Part shown: positions 15,755 to 23,978 of the stretch, in pieces
How the letters are laid out: every line of letters starts with the position of its first letter
Position numbering within the stretch: the stretch's first letter is position 1
Assembly (NCBI GenBank): GCA_913060815.1
Contig: CAJXSZ010000010.1
Coordinates: 1 to 34,032, forward strand
Direction of reading: 5' to 3'
From: an uncultured Sulfitobacter sp.
GTDB taxonomy: Bacteria; Pseudomonadota; Alphaproteobacteria; Rhodobacterales; Rhodobacteraceae
DNA length: 34,032 nt
Notes under the pieces: model-generated
What the model was told of the DNA's origin: nothing
The model's database searches: none
The model's input: the letters and a program-made list of their open reading frames with translations, nothing else
Made by a program: the position numbers and the translations under genes

Positions 15755-16705
15755 TTAACCCTGCAAAGCCGCCCACATTTCCAGGTCACGTTCGGCGGTC
15801 CAGATGCGGGGGTGGGTAATGCCGCGGGCCTCGTCAAAGGCGCGTGCCACGTTGAACGGCAGGCAGTGCTCGTAGATGGCATAGTCGGCGAACTTGGGGT
15901 CACATTCGGCGCGCACGGCGTCCCATGCCTGCTTAAGCGTGCCACCTTGGGCGGCGACCCGTGCCGCAGGGGCGTAGGTAGAGTTGACGAAGTCTCGCGT
16001 GCTCTCGATGGCGCGGTTCACGGCCTCTTTGCCGATAAGCGCGCCGCCACGGCCAGGTGCGATGGAATTTACGTCATAAGCCTTGATCGCGTCCAGTGTA
16101 TTGCACCAATCCGCGAAATGCCCGTCACCGCAATAACACGCCGAGTGATCCTCAACGATGTCGCCTGTGAACATCACGTTTTCGTCGGGCACATGGATTA
16201 CGATGTCGCCCGCCGTATGCGCGCGGCCAAGGTGCATGAGGTCCACACGACGTTTGCCCAGATGTACGGTCATGCGATCGTTAAAAGTGGTGGTGGGATA
16301 TGTGAGGCCAGGAATGCTCTCGTGTCCCTCGAACAGACGCGGGAAGCGTTGGAATTCACTGTCCCAATCTTCCTGACCGCGCTCCATCACCATGCCGCGC
16401 GCGGCCTCGCCCATGATGATCTGGTCGGCGTCATATGCGGACGCCCCCAGAACACGTACGGCGTGATAGTGGGTCAGCACCACGTGGCTGATCGGCTTGT
16501 CGGTGACTTCTCGGACTTTCTCGATGACCTTATTGGCAAGGCGCGGCGTGGCCTGCGCCTCCACAATCATCACGCTCTCGTCGCCGATGATAACGCCCGA
16601 GTTCGGATCACCCTCGGCGGTAAACGCCCAGAGGTCGCGGCCGATCTCGTCGAATGTAATTGTCTTCTCGGTCATGTCGCCTTGGGAGGCAAATGCTTTG
16701 GCCAT
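15755..16705 (-). CDS. MBL-fold metallohydrolase with altered metal motif
   Basis: A 316-residue metallo-beta-lactamase-fold protein. The usual HxHxDH motif reads H79-Y-H81-A-V83-R84, and the late GHG motif reads PGRGG (R219). H163 (GRAHTAGD) and D182 (FTGD) are present. Ligands of the first zinc site (two early His plus H163) are thus kept, while those unique to the second site (Asp, His, late His) are replaced by Val, Arg and Arg. The reaction is unknown; the position between fahA and the hydroxylase suggests a role in the same aromatic pathway, for instance on a thioester or lactone side product. GAAGGA lies 7 bases before the ATG at 16705; another ATG exists at codon 11. Confidence 0.85.
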   Translation of the reverse strand: MAKAFASQGDMTEKTITFDEIGRDLWAFTAEGDPNSGVIIGDESVMIVEAQATPRLANKVIEKVREVTDKPISHVVLTHYHAVRVLGASAYDADQIIMGEAARGMVMERGQEDWDSEFQRFPRLFEGHESIPGLTYPTTTFNDRMTVHLGKRRVDLMHLGRAHTAGDIVIHVPDENVMFTGDIVEDHSACYCGDGHFADWCNTLDAIKAYDVNSIAPGRGGALIGKEAVNRAIESTRDFVNSTYAPAARVAAQGGTLKQAWDAVRAECDPKFADYAIYEHCLPFNVARAFDEARGITHPRIWTAERDLEMWAALQG

Positions 16706-16716
16706 GATGGTATCCT

Positions 16717-17970
16717 TCAGGGAAATTTTACAGCTGGTTTGATGGTCGCGGCGCAGGTGCCAAAGCCGACAAGGTAACCATCGCCTTTTGCAGTACCATG
16801 CAGGGTGAGCGTGTCGCCGTCCTCGATGAAACTACGGGTCTGGCCGCCACCAATATCAATCGGCTCTTTGCCGCCCCAGCTCAGCTCAAGCAGACTGCCG
16901 CGCTGGTGCTTTTCCGCGCCCGAGATGGTGCCCGAGCCGAGCAGATCACCCGGCGTCATGGCGCAGCCCGAACTTGCGTGATGGGCCAGCTGCTGCGCGG
17001 CGGAGTAATACATCTCGTTGTAGTTGGTCTCGCATATCGTGACTTCATCGCCGCCTTCAGGCTGGAGCGTCACGCTGAGGTCGATGTCGTAGAGCATTGG
17101 CGATGGCTCTTGCAGGTGCGGTAGAAGCTCCTTCTCACGCGGGGGCGTAGAGGTGCGGAACGGCTCAAGCGCTGCGCGGGTCACGATCCACGGGCTGATC
17201 GAGGTGGCAAAGGCTTTGGCCTGAAATGGGCCCAGCGGCTGATACTCCCACGCCTGAATATCGCGTGCGGACCAGTCGTTGAGCAGGACATAGCCAAAGA
17301 TCATCTCGTCAGCTTTGGTCACGCTCACTGGATGACCCAATTCGGATGCAGTGCCAACAATCGCGCCCATCTCCAGCTCGATATCGAGACGTTTGCAGGG
17401 GCCAAAGGACGGCATATCGGCATCGGGCGCTTTGGTTTGACCGTTGGGGCGGACCACATCCGTACCCGACACGATCACCGAAGACGCACGCCCGTTGTAC
17501 CCGATGGGGATATGCAGCCAGTTCGGCGGCAGCGCATTCTCCGCGCCGCGAAACATGGTGCCCACATTGGTGGCATGATGGCGGCCTGCGTAGAAATCTG
17601 TAAACTCGGCCACGACCATTGGCATTTCCATGCGGGCATCAGCCATTGGGATGAGCAGTGGAGCGACAGTGGCCTGTTCGGGCGATCCATCGGCAAGCAG
17701 TTGTGTCAGGCGGTCGCGCAAGGCGTCCCACGCCTCAGGGCCCAACTCCATCACGTCGTTCCAATACGGGACGTCAAAGACGGGATCTTCGGCCAGCTCG
17801 ACAATGCCCGCTTCTTCGGCGGCGAACATGTCGAGGATCATATCGCCGATTGCGACACCGCAGCGCGGCTCGAGGCTGTTCGTCGTGAACACGCCGTAAG
17901 GCAGATTGTTGAGCGGGAACTGGCATTCGGCGCTGTTTGCGCTCTCGACCCATGATTTCATCAATGTCAT
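16717..17970 (-). CDS. fahA: Fumarylacetoacetase
   Basis: It hydrolyses fumarylacetoacetate to fumarate and acetoacetate, the last step of the homogentisate pathway. The 417 residues match the family length. Catalytic and metal-site residues line up with the mammalian enzyme: D125 and H132 in DFYAGRHHATNVG, E198 and E200 in LDIELEMG, and D232 in LLNDWSARDIQAWEYQPLG. It starts 19 bp after hmgA and ends 11 bp before the MBL gene. AAGGA precedes the ATG at 17970; the second Met (codon 4) is too far from it. Confidence 0.97.
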   Translation of the reverse strand: MTLMKSWVESANSAECQFPLNNLPYGVFTTNSLEPRCGVAIGDMILDMFAAEEAGIVELAEDPVFDVPYWNDVMELGPEAWDALRDRLTQLLADGSPEQATVAPLLIPMADARMEMPMVVAEFTDFYAGRHHATNVGTMFRGAENALPPNWLHIPIGYNGRASSVIVSGTDVVRPNGQTKAPDADMPSFGPCKRLDIELEMGAIVGTASELGHPVSVTKADEMIFGYVLLNDWSARDIQAWEYQPLGPFQAKAFATSISPWIVTRAALEPFRTSTPPREKELLPHLQEPSPMLYDIDLSVTLQPEGGDEVTICETNYNEMYYSAAQQLAHHASSGCAMTPGDLLGSGTISGAEKHQRGSLLELSWGGKEPIDIGGGQTRSFIEDGDTLTLHGTAKGDGYLVGFGTCAATIKPAVKFP

Positions 17971-17989
17971 TTTCGGTCCTTAGTTTCGG

Positions 17990-19351
17990 TTATTTCTTAC
18001 CCGGCGTGCCGTCGAATTTCTTTTCCAAGTCGCTCCAGCAATCGATGTAGTCGTCCTGCAAAGGCGCTTCATTCGCGGCAAAGGCGGTGAGATGCTGGGG
18101 AAAGCGCGTCTCGAACATGAAGCTCATGGTGTTTTCGAGCTTTTCTGCGCCCAAATCGGCATTTGAAGCCCCTTCGAATGCGTTTTTGTCTGGTCCGTGG
18201 GGTAGCATCATGTTGTGCAGGCTCATGCCGCCGGGGATAAAGCCTTTGGGCTTAGCGTCGTAAATGCCAAAGATATTGCCCATCAGCTCGCTCATCACAT
18301 TCTTGTGGTACCACGGTGGGCGGAAGGTATCCTCGGCCACCATCCAGCGATCGCGGAACAGCACAAAGTCGATGTTGGCCGTCCCTTCGACACCTGAGTC
18401 AGCTGTCAAAACGGTAAAGATCGACGGGTCTGGGTGGTCAAACAAGATCGCACCCACGGGGCAATAGGTGCGTAGGTCATATTTGCAGGGCGCGTAATTG
18501 CCGTGCCACGCGACCACGTCCAATGGTGAATGGCCGATGTGCGTCTCATGGAATTGCCCCGCCCATTTAATGGTCACGGTAGAGGGCGCATCGCGGTCCT
18601 CAAAGGCGGCTATCGGCGTTTTGAAATCACGCGGGTTGGCCATGCAGTTTGCGCCAATCGGGCCACGTCCAGGTAGATGGAATTTCTGGCCATAGTTCTC
18701 ACAAACAAAACCGCGGCACGGCCCCTCAAGGACTTCGACACGGTACAGGAGGCCGCGCGGGATGATAGCGATTTCCTGCGGCTCGATGTCGATCACGCCC
18801 AGTTCGGTGGCAAAGCGCAGGCGGCCCTCTTGCGGAACGACCAACAGCTCGGAATCAGCGGAATAAAAGTAGGCATCCTTCATGGATTCAGTGACCAGAT
18901 AGATGTGGCCAGCCATGCCCACTTGGGTATTCACATCGCCTGCAGTGGTCATGGTGCGCATGCCCGTGAGCCACGTGAGTGGCTGGTCTGCATGAGGGAC
19001 GGGGTCCCAACGGTACTGGCCCAGAGAGACGACATCAGGATCCACGTGGGGCGCTGATTTCCAATAAGGCAGATCAATCTTTGTATAGCGGTGAGAATGC
19101 TTGACCGAGGGGCGGATGCGGTAGCACCACGTACGCTCGTTCTGGTGGCTGGGTGCGGTGAAGGCGGTGCCGCTCAACTGCTCACCGTAAAGGCCGTAGT
19201 TTACCTTTTGAGGGGAGTTCATACCCTGCGGCAGCGCACCGGGAAGGGCCTCTGTCTCGAAATCATTGCCGAAACCGGGCATATAACCATCCGTCGTGCC
19301 GACGGGGGAGGCCGAAGAGGTCAGGCCGTGCGGTGACAGTTCTTTATTCAT
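17990..19351 (-). CDS. hmgA: Homogentisate 1,2-dioxygenase
   Basis: It opens the ring of homogentisate to give maleylacetoacetate, using Fe(II) and O2. The 453-residue protein has [20 protein letters not shown] near the N-terminus. The iron ligands H349 and E355 ([18 protein letters not shown]) and H385 (MMLPHGPD) have the same spacing as the human H335/E341/H371. It is the first gene of the leftward operon. AAGGGGA precedes the ATG. The promoter must lie in the 74-bp gap shared with the divergent marR gene, which contains a MarR-like palindrome. Confidence 0.98.
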   Translation of the reverse strand: MNKELSPHGLTSSASPVGTTDGYMPGFGNDFETEALPGALPQGMNSPQKVNYGLYGEQLSGTAFTAPSHQNERTWCYRIRPSVKHSHRYTKIDLPYWKSAPHVDPDVVSLGQYRWDPVPHADQPLTWLTGMRTMTTAGDVNTQVGMAGHIYLVTESMKDAYFYSADSELLVVPQEGRLRFATELGVIDIEPQEIAIIPRGLLYRVEVLEGPCRGFVCENYGQKFHLPGRGPIGANCMANPRDFKTPIAAFEDRDAPSTVTIKWAGQFHETHIGHSPLDVVAWHGNYAPCKYDLRTYCPVGAILFDHPDPSIFTVLTADSGVEGTANIDFVLFRDRWMVAEDTFRPPWYHKNVMSELMGNIFGIYDAKPKGFIPGGMSLHNMMLPHGPDKNAFEGASNADLGAEKLENTMSFMFETRFPQHLTAFAANEAPLQDDYIDCWSDLEKKFDGTPGKK

Positions 19352-19383
19352 TGGATTCCCCTTTATTCCGTCCAGTGTGGATA

Positions 19384-19403
19384 TTAGTTAGGTTTGTAAC
19401 TAA
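19384..19403. promoter_or_regulatory. Palindromic operator between hmgA and marR
   Basis: TTAGTTA (19384-19390) and TAACTAA (19397-19403) are perfect inverted 7-mers around a 6-base spacer. Length and AT-rich, inverted half-sites suit a MarR dimer. It lies in the 74-bp divergent gap 33 bp from the hmgA start and 22 bp from the marR start, where binding could block both promoters. Confidence 0.7.
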
Positions 19404-19425
19404 CAATAGCTATTTTGGAGGTCGT

Positions 19426-19854
19426 ATGGCAAATGACTTTGATCTGAGCCGGTTCCTGCCTTACGCGCTCAATCAGGCGGCGGAGGCGACAAGTGTCGGG
19501 TTTCAGAAATACTACCGCCAGAAATATGGCATGTTGCGGACCGAATGGCGGGTGCTGTTCCATCTTGGTCAATACGGCGCAATGACCGCAAAAGAACTGT
19601 GCGCGCGCGCCAGCCTGCATAAAACCAAAGTGAGCCGCGCTGTTCAGGCTCTGGAGCGGAAGCGTTTCTTGTCCCGCACAACCCAAGAGCATGACCGCCG
19701 CTATGAGACACTCGCCCTCACGCGTCAGGGGCAGGACGTCTATGCCGATCTATATGAAGCAGCGAGGAAGTATGACGCGGATTTATCATCGCATTTCTCG
19801 CCACAAGAACGTGAGATATTGAACAGATGTCTCGAGCGGATTGCCAGAATATAG
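19426..19854 (+). CDS. MarR-family regulator of the homogentisate operon
   Basis: The 142-residue protein has a MarR winged helix-turn-helix core (about 35-100: WRVLFHLGQYGAMTAKELCARA, HKTKVSRAVQALERKRFL, then the wing with DRRYETLALT) flanked by dimerisation helices. An upstream in-frame ATG at 19333 lies within the start region of hmgA; I prefer 19426 because TTGGAGG (19415-19421) sits just before it and the protein then starts like other family members. It is divergent from hmgA with a palindrome between, so it is probably a repressor released by homogentisate or a related aromatic acid. Confidence 0.93.
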   Translation: MANDFDLSRFLPYALNQAAEATSVGFQKYYRQKYGMLRTEWRVLFHLGQYGAMTAKELCARASLHKTKVSRAVQALERKRFLSRTTQEHDRRYETLALTRQGQDVYADLYEAARKYDADLSSHFSPQEREILNRCLERIARI

Positions 19855-19887
19855 GGCGGCCCGATACGCGGCCCGCCCCCGATTTTT
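19854..19887 (+). terminator. Rho-independent terminator after marR
   Basis: GGGCGGCC (19854-19861) pairs with GGCCCGCCC (19870-19878) with one bulged C, followed closely by five T (19883-19887). It overlaps the marR stop region and lies between convergent marR and the PCuAC gene. The stem could also slow leftward transcription. Confidence 0.75.
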
Positions 19888-19899
19888 AACGCAAACAGA

Positions 19900-20394
19900 T
19901 CAGTCTGATTTCTTGTGGCCACTATGGTCCATGCCGCTTTGGTCGTGAGCGCCGCGTTCTTCGACGTTGAAGATGACCTCGACCTCACCGGCCTGCTCGA
20001 ACACCAGCGTCGCGGGGATTTCTTCGCCGAGTTCGAACGGATCTCCGTTCAGACCCATAAACATGACATGAAACCCGCCAGGTTGAAGCACGACAGTCTC
20101 GCCAGCAGGCAGAGCGATGCCATCCTGTTTCATCATGCGTGCAACACCGTTCGCGTCGGTTTCGGACAGATGCAATTCAACGCGGGGGATGGTGGCTACG
20201 CGCACTTCCATCAGTTTGTCATCGGTGTCCCCGCTGTTTTCAAGCGTCATGTACCCGCCTGCTACATTCACCGTTTTCGCGGTTTCGAAGGTTTTGGGGT
20301 GCGTAACTGTGATATCCGCGATGGTGTAGTCATGGGCATGGGCAACGCCCGCAGACAGAAGGACTGCAAGAGCAGCTTTTGTGAAAAAATTCAT
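19900..20394 (-). CDS. Periplasmic copper chaperone PCuAC
   Basis: The 164-residue exported protein has a signal peptide (1-20, cut at AHA/HD) and a cupredoxin-like PCuAC domain. The copper ligands fit the family spacing H-x11-M-x21-H-x-M: H75, M87, H109 and M111. A His/Met tail (H150, M155, H157, H160) may bind a second copper ion. PCuAC delivers Cu(I) to the CuA or CuB centre of cytochrome oxidases together with Sco proteins. It lies downstream of a DUF2946-like gene and is probably co-transcribed with it. Confidence 0.93.
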   Translation of the reverse strand: MNFFTKAALAVLLSAGVAHAHDYTIADITVTHPKTFETAKTVNVAGGYMTLENSGDTDDKLMEVRVATIPRVELHLSETDANGVARMMKQDGIALPAGETVVLQPGGFHVMFMGLNGDPFELGEEIPATLVFEQAGEVEVIFNVEERGAHDQSGMDHSGHKKSD

Positions 20395-20412
20395 TGTAAA
20401 TTCCTGTAGATG

Positions 20413-20459
20413 TGCACGGTTATCGTGCAGATTGACGTCAAAAAATGGTTTTTACGTCA
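20413..20459 (-). other. Two stem-loops between the DUF2946-like and PCuAC genes
   Basis: TGACGT (20433-20438) and ACGTCA (20454-20459), extended by AAAAA/TTTTT, form an about 11-bp stem that begins at the stop codon of the upstream gene. TGCACG (20413-20418) and CGTGCA (20424-20429) form a second, perfect 6-bp stem just before the PCuAC ribosome site. They are likely mRNA processing or translation-modulating structures; this is inferred. Confidence 0.55.
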
Positions 20460-20813
20460 GGCGCTTGGGGGCGCGCGTACAGGAGGGGTGTGTTGTGGCG
20501 ACTGCCGTTGCGTGAGGTCGTCCCGATGATGCAGCTTTGGTGCTGCCCGAGACAGGCTTTGTTCCAGCTTTTTCCCGAAGGGGGATGCTAGCATCATCGC
20601 ATTTACTATGCGGCAGCTTTCGCAGCCGCCTGACGGATGCTCCCCCGTCTCGCCACATATATCTGCAACTAGGCCGCCCGAAGACAGGAACTGCGCCATA
20701 TCCGTGCTGATAGGTGCGGCCCCCACGCGATGCGCAAAAGGCACGCTGAGCAGCGCAATGGCCAGAAGTGCCACAACACTGTGCCGAAGGAGTGTATGGA
20801 TAGCGCGGATCAT
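20457..20813 (-). CDS. DUF2946-like exported cysteine protein
   Basis: The 118-residue protein has a hydrophobic N-terminal segment (about 11-32) that looks like a signal peptide or anchor, followed by ADICGETGEHPSGGCESCRIVNA with C53, C64 and C67. This resembles DUF2946-type proteins, which often sit next to PCuAC or TonB receptors for metals. The C-terminus is basic and Pro/His-rich. There is no Shine-Dalgarno sequence, but TATAAT on the leftward strand (20827-20822) lies 8 bases before the ATG, so the message may be leaderless. Metal binding is inferred from cysteines and context. Confidence 0.65.
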   Translation of the reverse strand: MIRAIHTLLRHSVVALLAIALLSVPFAHRVGAAPISTDMAQFLSSGGLVADICGETGEHPSGGCESCRIVNAMMLASPFGKKLEQSLSRAAPKLHHRDDLTQRQSPQHTPPVRAPPSA

Positions 20814-20988
20814 GGGAGAGGATTATACGCAGGCCGAGGCGATTTCCAGCGGTTTCGCTGCGGCATTGTTGCGGCACGCGTGGGCCTGTCGGGCAAGAGG
20901 GCCAAGCCTCATGTGGTTTTCAGTGGCTATACAAAACTGTAACGCAGCTGGGGGTGCAGGCAGGAAGGTGACCGACTATATAGCTGAC

Positions 20989-21660
20989 ATGAACCTACTT
21001 GTGATCGAAGATGATGCCACAACAGGCACCTATATTGCGCGCGGTCTGCGCGAGGAGGGTCATGTTGTCGATCTGGCCCAAGATGGCAGCGAAGGGCTGA
21101 CCTTAGCCGCTGCTGGCACCTATGATGTGATGATTGTGGACCGCATGTTACCGCAGGTCGACGGGCTGACGCTGGTCAAGACGCTGCGCGAAGCGGGAAA
21201 CACCACCCCTGTCTTGTTTCTCACCGCTATGGGCTCGGTTGAGGACCGTATCGGCGGGCTGAACGCCGGGGGTGACGATTATTTGGTCAAGCCCTTCGCC
21301 TTTGGCGAGCTTTCGGCGCGGGTCACTGCCTTGGGTCGCAGACCGCAGGCTGTGGAGCGGGAGACGGCCTTGCACGCAGGCGACCTCACCCTTGATCTGC
21401 TGACCCGCAAAGTGGTGCGGGGCGATCAGGAGATTGATCTTCTGCCGCGAGAATATGCACTGCTGGAGTTTCTGCTGCGCCGCAAGGGGCGGGTTCAGAC
21501 CCGCACGATGCTACTCGAGGGTGTGTGGGACTTGTCGTTTGATCCGATGACAAACGTCGTGGAAACGCACGTGAGCCGTCTGCGCGCCAAGGTGGATAAA
21601 CCATTCAAGACCGAGCTTATCAAAACTGTGCGCGGCGCAGGCTACAGGATCGACGGATGA
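20989..21660 (+). CDS. OmpR/PhoB-family response regulator
   Basis: The 223-residue protein consists of a receiver domain (1-115) and a winged-helix DNA-binding domain (about 130-222). Receiver residues are D8/D9 (acidic pocket), D51 (phosphorylation site, IVDRMLP), T79 and K101 (DYLVKPF). The DNA-binding end contains LPREYALLEFLLRRKG and VVETHVSRLRAKVD. The open frame extends upstream to 20608, but homology starts at MNLLVIEDD, so I use 20989; its ribosome site is poor. Its stop overlaps the kinase start by 4 bp. It is divergent from the copper genes, 175 bp away, which suggests, without proving, copper-responsive control. Confidence 0.93.
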   Translation: MNLLVIEDDATTGTYIARGLREEGHVVDLAQDGSEGLTLAAAGTYDVMIVDRMLPQVDGLTLVKTLREAGNTTPVLFLTAMGSVEDRIGGLNAGGDDYLVKPFAFGELSARVTALGRRPQAVERETALHAGDLTLDLLTRKVVRGDQEIDLLPREYALLEFLLRRKGRVQTRTMLLEGVWDLSFDPMTNVVETHVSRLRAKVDKPFKTELIKTVRGAGYRIDG

Positions 21661-22991
21661 CCTCGGTTTGGCGCTCTATGCCACTACGGCTGGCGCTGAT
21701 GCTGGTCATTCTGTTCGGCACGGTAAGTTTGCTTAGCTTGGCGGCCAGCTATGCCTTTACCCGCGCGGCGTTCGAGCAATCAGTGCGTGATGACCTTGCG
21801 CAGGATTTAGCGGGATTTCGCGCCGCCCCTTCAGCGCGGGCAGTGGCCCTTCTCGTCCAAGCAGAATCCGAGGGGACCGATCCTGACCGCCTTGTCCTGA
21901 GCTATGTCACGCGCACTGGGCGCATCTACGGGAACGGGGCGATTGCCCGCGATGATGAAGGGTTTCACATTATCTCGCTCGAGGAAGGGCGCGCCACGCT
22001 TGATGGCGAATACCTCGCGCTGAGCGAGCGGCTCTATGGCGGACGCCTCACCATTGCGCGTAGCCGTGCAGAGATCGAGGCCTTGCAGCCTGTGTTTCTG
22101 AATATCCTGTGGATCAGCCTATTACCCACAGTCCTGATCGCGCTTTCTGGAGGGCTGATCCTCGGGCGGCGCTCGCAGCGGCATGTGGAAGTGATCCGCG
22201 CCACACTTGAGCAACTGACCGGTGGCGATCTGGCTGCCCGTGTGGACCGTGGGCCGCGATGGTCTGATGATCTTGCGCGGATTGGCGGGGCGGTGAACGG
22301 CATGGCGCAGGCGCAGGAACGCTCTGTCGCCGCGCTCAGGCAGGTGTCCTCCGATATTGCCCATGATCTTAAAACACCTGTGCAGCGCGTGTCCCTCAGG
22401 CTCGAAGCGCTGGCAGATGCGGTGCCTGACGGCGAAGCGGCTGACCTTGTGGCGCAGACGCGGACCGAAGTGGACGGCATATCGTCGGTGTTTACATCCT
22501 TGCTGCAACTGGCTCAGGTTGAGAACAGCGCGCTCAAGGCGCAATTTGTGCCTGTTGATCTGACAAAACTCTGCCACACCATGGTCGAGGTGTATGAGCC
22601 GAGTGCCGCGCAAAACGGGCAAACTCTGACCTTCGATGGACCAGACGAGGTCATGGCATCGGGTGAAAAGACACTGTTGGGTCAGATGATCGCCAATCTG
22701 CTGGAGAATGCGTTGCGCCATGCAGGGCAGGGGGCCGTGATCAAAGTCTCCCTTGAAAACACTCCAACAGGGCCGCTGTTACAGGTGAGCGATAACGGGC
22801 CAGGTATCCCCGAAAACGAATACCCGCGGGTGACCGAGCGGCTCTACCGTTTGGAGCAAAGCCGCAACACACCCGGTAACGGGCTGGGCCTGAGCCTTGT
22901 GGACGGTGTCGCACGGCTGCACGACGCGGAGTTGTCGTTTGAAGATGCCAAGCCGGGGTTGCGGGTATCGGTGCAATTTCCGACACTCTGA
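21657..22991 (+). CDS. Sensor histidine kinase
   Basis: The 444-residue inner-membrane kinase is the partner of the response regulator upstream. Two transmembrane helices (about 10-35 and 147-170) enclose a periplasmic sensor region of about 110 residues, which I cannot assign. A HAMP segment (about 170-222), the phosphoacceptor H236 (SSDIAHDLKTPVQRV) and an ATPase domain with NLLENALRHA, SDNGPGIP and GNGLGLSLV follow. The sensor region has no obvious Met or His cluster, so direct copper binding is not evident. The next gene starts 24 bp downstream and may be read through. Confidence 0.93.
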   Translation: MTSVWRSMPLRLALMLVILFGTVSLLSLAASYAFTRAAFEQSVRDDLAQDLAGFRAAPSARAVALLVQAESEGTDPDRLVLSYVTRTGRIYGNGAIARDDEGFHIISLEEGRATLDGEYLALSERLYGGRLTIARSRAEIEALQPVFLNILWISLLPTVLIALSGGLILGRRSQRHVEVIRATLEQLTGGDLAARVDRGPRWSDDLARIGGAVNGMAQAQERSVAALRQVSSDIAHDLKTPVQRVSLRLEALADAVPDGEAADLVAQTRTEVDGISSVFTSLLQLAQVENSALKAQFVPVDLTKLCHTMVEVYEPSAAQNGQTLTFDGPDEVMASGEKTLLGQMIANLLENALRHAGQGAVIKVSLENTPTGPLLQVSDNGPGIPENEYPRVTERLYRLEQSRNTPGNGLGLSLVDGVARLHDAELSFEDAKPGLRVSVQFPTL

Positions 22992-23015
22992 CGGAGTATC
23001 ACAGGAGACCTCCCG

Positions 23016-23978
23016 ATGCAGGCGATGATGGCCACGCAGTATAACGCCCCGCTTACCATGCATGAGTGCGAGATGCCTACCGCGGACAATGGCGAAGTGG
23101 TTGTCCGAACCGCGACTTGTGGTTTGAATTTCGGCGATACGCTGCTCATCAAAGGGACGTATCAGGAAAAGCCTGCGCTGCCCTTTGTGCCGGGCATGGA
23201 GTTGGCAGGTACAATTGTGCAGGTGGGCGAAGGGGTGACAGGCCTTGGCGTGGGTCAGCGTATCGCGGCCTATTGCGGCACGGGTGGGCTGTCAGAATAT
23301 GTGGCCCTGCGCGCGGAGGTCTGCGTGCCCATACCCGATGAGATGCCCTTCACCGATGCAGCGGCGTTTCTGATTACCTATGGGACCAGCCATTTGGCGC
23401 TTGAGGCTTGCGCAAAGCTCGAGGCGGGCGAGCGGTTGCTGGTGTTGGGGGCGTCTGGAGGTGTAGGCCTGACGGCGGTTGAGCTGGGCAAGCTGATGGG
23501 TGCTGAAGTCATCGCCTGCGCGCGCGGTGCCGCCAAGCTCGAGATTTGCCGCAACCTTGGCGCGGATCATCTGATCTGTTCCGAAACCCAAGACATCCGC
23601 GATACCGTTAAGGCGCTGGGCGGCGCAGACGTCCTCTATGATCCCATCGGCGGAGAGCAATTCAAAGCGGCAATGCGGGCCTGCAACCAAGGGGCGCGAT
23701 TGCTGCCCTTGGGGTTCGCCAGTGGCGAGGTGCCGCAAATTCCTGCCAACATCCTGCTTGTCAAGAATATGACGGTGCTGGGCTTCTACCTCGGCGGCTA
23801 CGCCAAGTTGCACCCGCGCGCGCTGGGCGAGAGTTTCGATAAGCTGATTGGCTGGTATCTTGAGGGTAGGCTCAAGCCGCATGTAAGCAATCTGCTGCCG
23901 TTGGAAGCCGCGAATGAAGGGCTGGACCTGCTAAGAACGCGGCAGGCGACAGGTAAAGTTGTGATCGAGCTGAGCTAG
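23016..23978 (+). CDS. MDR-family NADPH:quinone oxidoreductase-like protein
   Basis: The 320-residue medium-chain dehydrogenase/reductase lacks zinc ligands, as is usual for quinone oxidoreductases. A GroES-like N-terminal domain contains LNFGDTLLIKGTY and PFVPGMELAGTI. The NADPH-binding domain has LGASGGVGLTAVELGKLMGA (144-163). It probably reduces quinones or enoyl-type substrates. AGGAGA precedes the ATG at 23016; another ATG lies at codon 4. Its stop codon overlaps that of the convergent EamA transporter gene. Confidence 0.9.
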   Translation: MQAMMATQYNAPLTMHECEMPTADNGEVVVRTATCGLNFGDTLLIKGTYQEKPALPFVPGMELAGTIVQVGEGVTGLGVGQRIAAYCGTGGLSEYVALRAEVCVPIPDEMPFTDAAAFLITYGTSHLALEACAKLEAGERLLVLGASGGVGLTAVELGKLMGAEVIACARGAAKLEICRNLGADHLICSETQDIRDTVKALGGADVLYDPIGGEQFKAAMRACNQGARLLPLGFASGEVPQIPANILLVKNMTVLGFYLGGYAKLHPRALGESFDKLIGWYLEGRLKPHVSNLLPLEAANEGLDLLRTRQATGKVVIELS

